A stretch of 64,000 bases of DNA from Galerina marginata. Taxonomy: Eukaryota > Basidiomycota > Agaricomycetes > Agaricales > Galerinaceae. Positions 1 to 8,400 of this stretch are shown here, one piece after another. The stretch covers positions 2,480,001 through 2,544,000 of the forward strand of contig JAECYW010000008.1 of NCBI GenBank assembly GCA_023014335.1. The letters are read 5' to 3'. The notes under the pieces were generated by a model. That model was not told the origin of the DNA. It made no database searches and worked only from the letters and a program-made list of their open reading frames with translations. Numbering within the stretch: position 1 is the stretch's first letter; each line of letters starts with the position of its first letter. Position numbers and translations under genes: made by a program.

Positions 1-75
1 TACAACGTCGGCGTCGTCGATTTCATTTCGTCCCTTTCTTTTGCGTTTCCTCGCAGTACCAGTGATGGAAGGCAT
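1..75 (-). CDS. 5' end of an unknown gene (partial)
   Basis: An ATG on the minus strand at 75-73 opens a frame that runs off the left edge, giving about 25 residues. The visible part begins MPSITGT and then carries a dense basic stretch (RKRKRKGR), which looks like a nuclear localisation signal, followed by an acidic IDDAD segment. It is divergent from the gene starting at 269, so the 190 bp between them would be a shared promoter region. The acidic codons fall on the GACGCCGACG hexamer motif that pervades the first 8 kb. No function can be assigned; start choice and reality are moderately supported only by context. Confidence 0.4.
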   Translation of the reverse strand, partial: MPSITGTARKRKRKGRNEIDDADVV

Positions 76-268
76 GGCGGGGGCAAGCAAAACCCGTAAC
101 TCACAGTCATAAATTAAAAAACAACAAATGAGTACACGAGGCAACAGTGCGACGAAAGGCAGAACTACATGAGGTTTAGGTGAGGCAACCCACGGATACG
201 CCTTTCAAATCAAAGGCATTATAGACGTTTCCTACGACAACTTACCCCGCCCAGGCCAAGCCTCGGAA

Positions 269-2303
269 ATGGATCCAGCCTTGGTGCCTTCTGATGCCCG
301 TCCTCGTAAAGTACGGAAGGACTGTACCTACTCCGCCGAAGAGATGCAACAAATTCTGAAATACAAGGACAGTTACATCAATGCTACAACGTCAAGTGAA
401 CGAGTCTTTATTCTCAAACAGCAAATATTGTCGTCTATGTTTAACTACTGGGAGCAGAGCGGGAATGGACCTACCAGTTTGGAAGAAAGCAAAGCATGGT
501 CCAAGGTCAGTCATGGTGGTGTCCTTGCTTAATCTTCGTACGAATCAGTGCCAAATGTTTCAGGAGCTTTCCGACTGGTGCACAAACAATTGGCGGATGG
601 CGCACCCCGTCAGCCGCAAGACCAACTTCTTTCGCCCGAGAAAATTAGAGGTTATTTGGCAGACCAGGCCCGAGCAGGCATGGAAGGAGATTGCTCGTTT
701 ATTGGACGTTGAATCGGCATCGGCATCAACCCCGGGCTGGTTTGAATATCGTACAGTTGCACTCAAGAACATATACAATCAAATGACGACGGCAGAGAGG
801 CAAGAGCTAGAGGCTGAAAGAGATCGGCAAGGCAATGCAGGCTACGAACCCGAATTGAAGAAGAGGTAAGCTTTTGAAGTTCGCCGGTGCCGACCGGGTG
901 CCGACGCACTCCTCATGCCCAGAGCTTGAAATATTAATGTGATGTTCGTTAGTATGGCTGAACGGTATGCGACAAAGTGCATACACAATACAATGGATGA
1001 GCAGTATAAAGAAATGGGACTCAGGTCCTTAGTCATCGCTGCTTACACCCGTCTCGATGGCAAACTCAATGTTGATAGGTAAGTGGCCGTTCCCGTGGCC
1101 GTTCCCGTGGCACCGAATGATGCCGACGCCGACAGCTATGACCAGATGGCTGAGATCATGGGCATTCCAGGGACCTCATTCGAGGAGGCATTCCCTGCAG
1201 TGGTTTCGCAAGTCAAAAATGCTATGACAAAATATGTTCAAGGATTGGACACGAGAGCCGGCCAAAAAGACTTGGCAAACGGCACCAGCGCAGCGCCTGG
1301 TACGGTTACAGTTATGCTGGAAGTAACTGATGTCGGATTTCCAATGTTGCCCGAAGTATTTCCCGAGCACTGGAAAAAAGCCCATTATGAGATGCTGTTT
1401 CTAACATTTATGGGGCAACATTACAGTGAGTCGTTAAGTCTGTGCCGTTGCCGAGGCCGAGGCCGATGCCGTGGCTTTTTAGAATTGGCAACAAACGGGA
1501 GAACAAAGCACTTGCCTTATACGCAGATCACTGCCCAGCAATTACAATTCATTGAGGCAAAATATCTGATCACAGACTTTACGATGAAACACCCTCGAAA
1601 TATTCACAAGGCCGACCTCATTAGGCTGTTTGATCATTTGCAGAAAAGGCAACGAATTTATGGATCGGAGGACAGTTTTAGATTCAAAAGTGTTTGGCAT
1701 TTAAAACAACTAACACCAGCTGAATACCCTACACATGGTCGAACCGTGACACCGGTTGATAATGATGCCGTGGCCGACGGGAACGCTGGCACCGACTCCG
1801 GCAGCAAGAAGCGTAAGCGAAGGAAAGCGGCTACAAGGAAAACAAAACAAACAAAACAGGCTGTATCAAAGGATGTGTTGCCTGTTGCTGAAGAAGAGCC
1901 TCAAGATGATATTATTGTCGATCAATCAGTTGTAGATCAACTTGTGGCCGAGGGGATGCCGATGCCGATGCCGATGAACGGGCCCGCCGATGGACCACCT
2001 CAGTACGCCATTTGTGCTGAAGTATATCATCGGTTCAACGGCAACACGACCGCCGAATCATCGAATTTAGCAACTGCACATTCCAATGATGCCAATCCAA
2101 TCCAGCCTGTGATTGACCCAGCTCTTTTAGCTGTTTCCAACACAACCCGGCCCCAACCTCGACCAATTCGGCGACAGGGTCGGGTACCCACCAACAATCT
2201 ACCAACACCACGCCCAACGCCAACGCCCGCCCCCGAGGACCTCAGCACCTTAAATTCGGAGGGCGTACGTCGAAGTCAACGGATCCAAAAAGTAATTATA
2301 TGA
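269..2303 (+). CDS. unknown nuclear-type protein, 596 aa, five exons
   Basis: Exons 269-505, 549-865, 953-1078, 1136-1425 and 1483-2303 join in frame (1791 nt) through GT-AG introns. No known domain was recognised. The N-terminal half looks folded (LEVIWQTRPEQAWKEIARLL in exon 2). The C-terminal third is low complexity, with a strong basic signal near residues 431-450 (KKRKRRKAATRKTKQTK), an MPMPMN repeat, a proline/threonine tract and a basic end (RRSQRIQK). This suggests a nuclear, possibly DNA-associated protein, but that is inference. Introns 3 and 4 are each exactly 57 nt and made largely of GCCGNN hexamers; intron 4 is open in frame, so its retention would also give a protein. It converges on the 953-aa gene with 142 bp between stops. 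Proteins of this style recur in agaricomycete genomes as unnamed repeat families. Confidence 0.72.
866..952 (+). repeat. intron 2 carrying GCCGNN hexamers
   Basis: This 87-nt GT-AG intron begins GTAAGC. A GCCGGT-GCCGACCGG-GTGCCGACGC run follows within 25 nt of the 5' splice site. The rest is ordinary AT-rich intron sequence. Confidence 0.6.
1079..1135 (+). repeat. 57-nt intron built of GCCGNN-type hexamers
   Basis: After GTAAGT the intron is almost entirely hexamer units (GGCCGT/TCCCGT alternating twice, then GCCGAC twice), ending in GACAG. Using this acceptor, not the CAG 12 nt downstream, keeps the next exon in frame. Confidence 0.65.
1426..1482 (+). repeat. second 57-nt GCCGNN intron
   Basis: The intron begins GTGAGT and ends TTTTTAG. 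Its centre (about 1442-1475) is a run of GCCGTT, GCCGAG, GCCGAG, GCCGAT and GCCGTG units. It has the same length as the preceding intron, is a multiple of three and has no stop in frame, so both spliced and retained forms are translatable. Confidence 0.65.
1948..1978 (+). repeat. (GATGCC)n array inside coding exon
   Basis: Perfect GATGCC hexamers are read here in the frame CCG ATG, giving a Met-Pro alternation in the 596-aa protein. The same hexamer is read as Ala-Asp or Ser-Ala elsewhere in the window. Confidence 0.8.
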
Positions 2304-2445
2304 GGACTATTTACATGACAAGATGTAATTACATATGTAAATAGTCCCCGCGCAAGCATTCGATATATGATACATTTTTTTAAAAAAAACGCCTTCGGCA
2401 ACGCGAATGTCCCCTCGCCCTCGGCAACGCGACTGTCCCCCCGAT
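2304..2445 (+). other. convergent intergenic spacer with GCC repeats
   Basis: This 142-bp spacer lies between two stop codons. It contains two near-identical 26-27-bp direct repeats built on CTCGGCAACGCGA.TGTCCCC (about 2391-2441), again with the hexamer core. No terminator logic can be read. Confidence 0.5.
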
Positions 2446-5400
2446 CTAAGTCTTGTTCTTCTTGGTGCCAGGGCCGGTTTCGCCATCGGGAGGGGCACTG
2501 CGCTTCTTTCCAGCGGATGATCCTGGGTTAGATCCCTCCGGCGTCGGCGTCAAATTCCTCGGCGAACGGCGGGCGCCGACAGCCGGTGCCGGCGTCAAAG
2601 AACGCTGTCTATTCGACTTGGGCGATACCGATCTTGGGGGTTTGTGTGGGGTGGGTAAAGCAAGAAGGGCGGGAGAGGTTGTTGGAGCTTCCCCTGCGTT
2701 TCCTGCACCAGGAGATGCACTGGCCTCGGCATCGGCATCGGCCACGGGAAGGTCGACAGGGGAAACGCAGGGAGACGCTGCGTTATTCGTCTGCATAGCG
2801 TCGGCGTCACCGACAGAGGGGGCGACAGCTGAGGACAAGGGCAGTATAGGGGGGGGGCAGGCTTTGGTGGTGCTGGGGTCCCGAACAACAAGGCCGACGA
2901 TGGCATCAGCCCCTTCCACAGAACTAGGCAAGCCAGCTGGGGAGATGGCAACAGGAGGCTTTTGGGGAGCAGGGGCAGCAGCTGGCCGGCCAGCTGCGGC
3001 ATCGGCAACCACATTGCCAGCTCCGGCATCGGCAACGACATTGGGTGTCGCCTGAGGATCCTGCGACGAAGGTGGAGAGGGGACGAGCGGTATGGGAGCT
3101 GAGGCCACTTGGTCTTGTGAATTTGACGGCGTTGGGACAATGAGCTGGACGGTCGGATTGTCCACAGCCGAAACCGTGTCCGTGGGGGGCTGCGTGGTCT
3201 CCGCCCTTGCCGACGAGGCCGATGCCGAATCCTTGTCCTCGGGAGGGACCATGATGGGTGACTTCGCGACTTTGGGCGCGCAAACAGCACCAGCAACGCT
3301 CTTGCGTGGTTCATCGCGGTCGGCAGCCATCGTGGTGTCGTCGCCATCGGCGTCGGGATCCGATGAGGGCAAGAGCCCCAAATGAGACTGCAACGATGTG
3401 ACACAGTCGATGATGTTGATCATCGCCGGCTGCTGGTCGCGCACATAGTCCAGCATAACCTTGAAGATTATATGGGTATCGCTCATGAGGCGGCCCATGT
3501 AATCTGCCGTCTTTTCCATCTCGGAGAGACGGGCGTCGAGATTGGCAACCTGCTTTTCGAGGGGGATGCCCGTCTTTCGCGTTCGGGACCATTTATGGGC
3601 GAAGGGAAGATGGTCGGGGAGTTGGCCCATGCGCCTGTCGAGGGATCGAATCAGGCGATTGATGCGAGTTTCTTCGTCGTCGTTCTCGTCGTCGGCATCG
3701 GACTCCTCTGCGGCTTCATCGCCTTCATCGCCTTCATGTTCTGGGAATAATATTGATTTCAGTATGCTAATTTGGGTGGTGGGGGGGGTGTGGGGGAGGG
3801 GAATGATCGGGAAATATTGACTTAGGGATGTACTTACCTTCCTCTAATTGGGAAAACTTTGGCGGCGCCGACGTAGGCTGCGGCAAGGGCACGGCCACGG
3901 CATTCGGCCTCGGCACCACACCCGATTGCGGGACCATCGCGTCCTCGTTATCTGGTTCAAAAAAAACAATTAATTCAAGAAAGGTGATTTCACTGTAAAA
4001 TTTTTACGTACTTCGAATGGGCTGCTTCCCCTTCTGTTCAGCAGTCAATCGTGGAGGCGATCGTTGCCGGAGGACGCCATCGGGGACCTGAACGTACGCC
4101 ATCTGCTGCTCGGCACGCAAATCAGCAGCAACGGCGGAGGGCAGCCCAGACCGTGGTCGCGATTTCTCCTTTTTCGCCGTCTTAACCACTGGGGCAGGAA
4201 CAGGGGGCGGAGCCATCGCAGCAGGCACCTTGGAGGTCGACGCTTTTGGGCGCGGTGGGGCCGACGCCTTCGGCAACTTCACGACCACGGTTGTGGGCGG
4301 CTTCGGCCTCGCGTCGGCCTCGTCCTCGGAATCCACCCTCCTGCGCTTGGCCTTTTTGGGAGGCGCTGTGGACCCACTGGAGCTGCTGTCCTCCTCAGAG
4401 CTGTCTTCGGACTCCAGGTCCTTCTCGGCTACCATTGCTGGGGATTTGGCCTGCCTGCGGGTACGTGGCGCTGCTAGTTCAGTGCCGGAAACTTGAGGCT
4501 TCCTGACGCCATCGCATCTTATCCTCCTGCAACCACAGTAATAGCATGCACCACGCTGGTATTTGCTGGCCTGTTCCACACACTGGGTCCCAGCCCCCAC
4601 GCAATTTGAGCAAGGCGTCGCAAAGAGGCGCGTACTCGGCTTCGGGTTCCTGATGACCTTGGGTTTTTTGGAGGCAGCTGGGGCCGGGGTCGCTGCCTTC
4701 GACTGCTTGGTTTTGGGGGGGGGAACCGGTAAGGCGACGGCGCCAGGATGGTGGTTGGACGGGGGGGCAGCGCGGTGCTCGCGATCGGAGGGATGGTGGT
4801 CGTCACCGCGTCGTTTTTTTGAGGTCGCGACGACAGCTGCGGGGGGTTCGCGGGATTGCCCCGGTAAGGTCCTCCTCTCCGTATCCGATCGCTCGCCTTC
4901 GGATGGCGGTGGGGGCTGGGTGGATTTGCGTCGGCTTCGGTGCGTTGCCGGCATGGCACGCGTCGTGTTCTCAGCGGTTGGCTTGCTCGATGGCGCGGGC
5001 AGCTGAGGAGGGGGGGGAGTGTAGGGGACATGGACAAGGGGGCCAGGGGCGCCCAGCGTCCCGAAAACACCCGCTGGGTCATTCGAATCGAAAGAGCTGG
5101 ACGGGTACGGACCCCGGATCCCGTCAGGCGGTGAAATCTTCGCGTCGAAGGCGAGCAACGCAGCCCACATTGCGTCACAAAACTCCACGCCAGATCCATC
5201 GAACTTGCGTTTCTTGAGGGCCTGGTAAAATTGGAACGCAAAGGCGGGGCGATCGAAAATCTTGGCGATGACGTCGGCCTCGGGACCGGCGGTGCCTTGC
5301 TCCCTCTCCAGTTTGAAGGTCTGGCTAGCCTCTCGGATTCGGTGCTAGGTAACAAAAAGAGTGTAAAATGAGCATTAAGGGGTTTGTTGGAGGTTGGAAC

Positions 5401-5524
5401 TTACCATGCCGGCCTTGATGCCCTCAACATGTCCGACGATGTTGCGGCCAGCGATCGCGAATCGAATGAGGCCGTCAGCGGTGTTGAGGATGTTCAAAAC
5501 AGAGGCAGGAGTGTAGGTGGACAT
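2446..5524 (-). CDS. unknown 953-aa proline-rich protein with central Zn2Cys6-like cluster
   Basis: Exons on the minus strand are 5524-5405, 5344-4012, 3951-3838 and 3740-2446; they join in frame (2862 nt). The N-terminal 140 residues look globular. Residues about 150-280 are proline, serine and basic rich. At about residue 285 lies a cysteine cluster with spacing C-x2-C-x6-C-x11-C-x2-C-x6-C and an extra Cys, ending CGCRRIRCDG; this fits the fungal Zn2Cys6 binuclear cluster spacing, although in an unusual internal position. It is followed by KKAKRRR-type basic patches, an acidic EHEGDEGDEAAEESDADDE tract, and a likely helical segment (EKQVANLDARLSEMEKT, about residues 570-640). The C-terminus has DADA/ADADAEAS repeats encoded by GCC hexamers. 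A DNA-binding or chromatin role is inference. Long antisense frames here are shadows of the GC-rich codons. Confidence 0.7.
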
Positions 5525-5750
5525 TTTTTGAGAAGGTGGTTGGTTGGGAGACGGTCGGCACAGAGAAGCAGCGGCAACGGCAAAGAAGTTAGTTGTAGAA
5601 GAAGAGAAGAAAAGAGGCGGGATTGGGGCAAAATGAAAATCAACATGCACGTGATCTTATCAAACATTCGCACGCCGCAATCAACGGTGTCGGCATCCTT
5701 CGCATATCCGCAATCTATTCCTTCATCTTCACCCATCTGCACACATTTTC
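5525..5750. promoter_or_regulatory. divergent promoter region
   Basis: These 226 bp separate the divergent starts of the 953-aa gene (minus) and the small gene at 5751 (plus). It is purine-rich on the left (GAAGAAGAGAAGAAAAGAGG). No canonical TATA box was confirmed on either side. Confidence 0.4.
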
Positions 5751-5948
5751 ATGGCTGAAACAGACAACACTCTCTTCACCTCAACTACGCAAAAAATACC
5801 CGATGGGTTCGTGTCAGTGGTCGGACCCGACGGGCTCAGTTACATAGTGCCGGACTTCCTCATCCCGGCCACAAATCTCGCCTTTCGAAAATACACCAAT
5901 CGAGTTGAAAATCGTATTAACAGCGAGCCTGGCACTAGTCCCTACCAC

Positions 5949-6809
5949 CTTTTATGATAAAATCCAGTCAACTGCCTGCACACCTACATCCACACTGCCT
6001 AGCATTTTTATGAAATGCGATATTTTCTTATTTCATTCTTTTGCCATGATTATTTCATTGTTCTGTGATGGTTTCATTTCTTTCTTATTTCATTGTCAGC
6101 TAGGCCTTGTTTCATAGTTCCTCTAGCTTTATTTCATAACTCCCTGGTAGTTGTATTTCATTGCTGCTGGCAGGATATTTCATTGCTGCCTGTGCGATTT
6201 CTTATGTTTTAATTAGATTCTTCATGTGAATGGCTTATGTAATTTTTTGATGACTTCCCAAATGCCTTTCCCATGCTTCTGCCCTTGCACCCTTATCATA
6301 TTGTGGCCTCAAATTGAAAGTTATTTAGAAATAGGGCCAGGACCCTCAGCCAGCAAGCAGACAAAATATTGCACTGATTTAATAATTAAAAGATAGTTAT
6401 TTAACATAATTTATTATATAAGTATTTGCCTGGCAATAATGAAACAGAGCAATGAAAAGATTCTCAGACAAATATGAAATGAAATGATTAGGCAACAATG
6501 ATAATATCTCTGGTAAGCAATGAAATGAAATAGATAGGGAAGTATGAAATTGTTGCTAGGCAGCAATGATATCTTCCCCAGCCAATTAATGAAATGAGAT
6601 GGCTAGAAAGTTATGAAATTGTCATAGATAGATATGAAATGAAATAGTCTGGCAAGTATGAAATAGTTGCCTAGGATTTATGATATATCTCCGGGTAAAA
6701 AAGATATGTATCTCATTAATTTCCCTGGATATCTCATTTCATTAATTTCTTAGGCAGTGTGGATGTAGCTGTGCAGGCACTTGCCTATAGTTTATCATAA
6801 AAGTGGTAG
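5949..6809. mobile_element. non-autonomous foldback/MITE element, about 860 bp
   Basis: The ends form imperfect inverted repeats of about 60 bp. Left CTTTTATGATAAAA... and the reverse of the right end share CTGCACACCTACATCCACAC (one mismatch) and then CTGCCTA. The interior is AT-rich; TTTCATT is repeated in the left half and AATGAAA in the right half, so the whole element can fold on itself. CTACCAC occurs directly outside both ends (5942-5948 and 6810-6816) and is a candidate 7-bp target duplication. There is no coding capacity. The boundary is uncertain by a few bases because CTACCA is also present inverted inside the right end. Confidence 0.75.
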
Positions 6810-6904
6810 CTACCACTCAGCCTGGTGGGGTAAGTCATTTTGAGTGTTACGTTCTCTACATTCCCCACGACGTTAGGGAGCGAAGTGATCAATCTACGGC
6901 ATTG

Positions 6905-6955
6905 ATTGTGCCCGTGGCCGATGCTGATGCTGATGCCGATGGCTGTCGGGGCCGC
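6905..6955 (+). repeat. GCCGAT/GCTGAT hexamers inside an intron
   Basis: The run GTGGCCGATGCTGATGCTG followed by ATGCCGATGG sits inside the GT-AG intron 6830-7024 of the split gene. This is another intronic location for the hexamer. Confidence 0.6.
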
Positions 6956-7409
6956 ATTGTCGAATTATGGGTCCCTAAAGCACACTACCTACATCGGTTT
7001 TAACACATAGCCTTTTACATTTAGGGTCTCAACTACAAACAGGGCAATCCACCAAGTTTCCTCGGCGCTGATAACATCACTCTCCCTGCCGATCCCGTAA
7101 GTTTGGAACTCATCGCATCTGTGGCTTTGAGATTGACCGCAATCATTTCAGCACAACTCTGAGCGCGAATTACTGGGCCTTCATTCTGATGTCCTGGCGC
7201 TCCGGGACACTTTGGGGATATCCTATAAGGATGCGAGCCATCGCCTTTATCTTGCCGAAGCCGAAAGGTTGAGTTCCGAGGAACGGGCCCGGAAAGCATT
7301 TGCCCTGTTGTCGGCCCGTACCAGTGACTCATTGTCTCGCTTCAACGAGAGATTGAAGTCCGTTTATGACAAGATTTCGACAACCCCCCGCGACACTCCA
7401 ACCCGCTAG

Positions 7410-8354
7410 CCCCCTTGCAATGCCGATGCCGAGTCAAATTAGGATGATCCCGACGTAGCTGGGTACACAAAAGGAAGGCAGAAAGTTTGGTAGCTACAGT
7501 AGAATTACCTTCATTGTATTAACCCTTCTAACGAGTAATTGATTGTCCCACTTGTACCATTGAACTCTTGACACTGTTATCGCCCTCCCGTCTCTTTGCC
7601 GTTGCCGTTGCCGATTCGCCCTGATTTCCTGTTGCTGCTGCTGCATTTGTATATTCCGTAATCTGATCTCATATTACTACGTCATTTTGTATATACTGTA
7701 AGAGGTGAACAATTAGATGGATCAATTGAATGATTGCCATTGCGGCACTGGCTTCAGTTGGTGCCGTAGCCTTTTCGGCTTCATCTCCTGTTGCTGCTGC
7801 TGCATCGGCTTTCACAATGTCTGCTGTTTCTCAGCTCCTTGAGGGTGCTATTTGTGAAGTTGCCCATTTGATACCTCAATTTAATGCTTTGAAATTGCGA
7901 CGCCAGCTTCAGTTGGTGCCATTACCCGAACCGGCATCAGCTCGTATTGATGCTAATACTGCTGCTGACACTTCCAATTGTTCATTGACTCCATGCTAAA
8001 GCAAATCTGAATATTTAATTGGATAATTCAACTCAATATGCCTGTCGCTTTCATAGTGCTTTTGAGGCTTTCCCGTTTTACCCTCACGTCCTTTCCTCTG
8101 GTTTATATTATATAGACACAATACCCTTACTATTAGCATGTACTGTAGTTTCAATGCCGATCTCCTACGGTGCCATTGACCGAGGAATTTGGCTCGTGGC
8201 CGAGCCCGCATGGGTGCCGAACGGCCTCGTCTGTGAGGCCGTTCGGGCCCGTCTAGGGCTGCCGTGGCCGTCTCCGCGCTAAGGGCCCGTTCATTGAATT
8301 CATTGGCCTCGATTGAGTCGGCACACTGTAAACGTTCAATGCTTCGAATCATTC
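7410..8354. other. non-coding tail of the GCC-hexamer compartment
   Basis: No convincing gene is seen. Hexamer runs occur at about 7420-7432, 7598-7618 (GCCGTTGCCGTTGCCG), 7757-7800 and 8156-8281. A weak alanine-rich 89-codon frame at 7730-7999 follows the GC pattern and is not called. Sequence character changes at about 8355-8380, where homology to the NACHT gene begins. Confidence 0.5.
8217..8246. repeat. perfect 12-bp stem hairpin
   Basis: CCGAACGGCCTC and its exact reverse complement flank a 6-nt loop (GTCTGT). It lies about 110 bp inside the apparent right edge of the GCC compartment and could be a transposon subterminal structure. This is inference. Confidence 0.7.
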
Positions 8355-8400
8355 GCTACAATGTAGCTTCTCTATGTGGTTTCAAGGAGTGAATACTTAC

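Larger units (their letters stand above)
5751..7409 (+). pseudogene. small unknown gene split by a foldback transposon
   Basis: The start MAETDNTLFT runs to 5948, where an 860-bp element interrupts it and gives a stop within four codons. The reading resumes at about 6810 (ATTQPGG, then donor GTAAGT at 6830), exon 7025-7096 (GLNYKQGNPPSFLG) and exon 7152-7409 (HNSERELLGLHSDVL..., a helical segment ending TPTR). Introns 6830-7024 and 7097-7151 are GT-AG; the first carries a GCCGAT-type run. Helical features such as ISYKDASHRLYLAEAERL look like a short coiled-coil protein of a repeated agaricomycete family. Joining the flanks at the 7-bp CTACCAC duplication leaves a one-nucleotide phase discrepancy with exon 7025-7096, so either the gene has decayed further or the element edges differ slightly from those given. 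No function is known. Confidence 0.6.

Noticed and set aside
2453..3404. Long open frames on both strands over the 953-aa gene (for example 2453-3055 plus and 2595-3404 minus)
   Set aside because: They overlap a spliced gene with consistent introns and acidic/proline domain structure; GC-rich hexamer codons keep the other frames open.
4064..5217. Several plus-strand frames up to 147 codons
   Set aside because: Antisense to the conserved cysteine-cluster exon, with no introns or motifs of their own.
7730..7999. Alanine-rich 89-codon plus frame
   Set aside because: Composition follows the GCC repeat; no homologous block, intron or start context.
8217..8256. Helitron 3' terminus (hairpin plus CTAG)
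   Set aside because: Next base is G rather than T, the left end is not in the window and no Rep/helicase gene is seen. Kept only as a low-interest observation.
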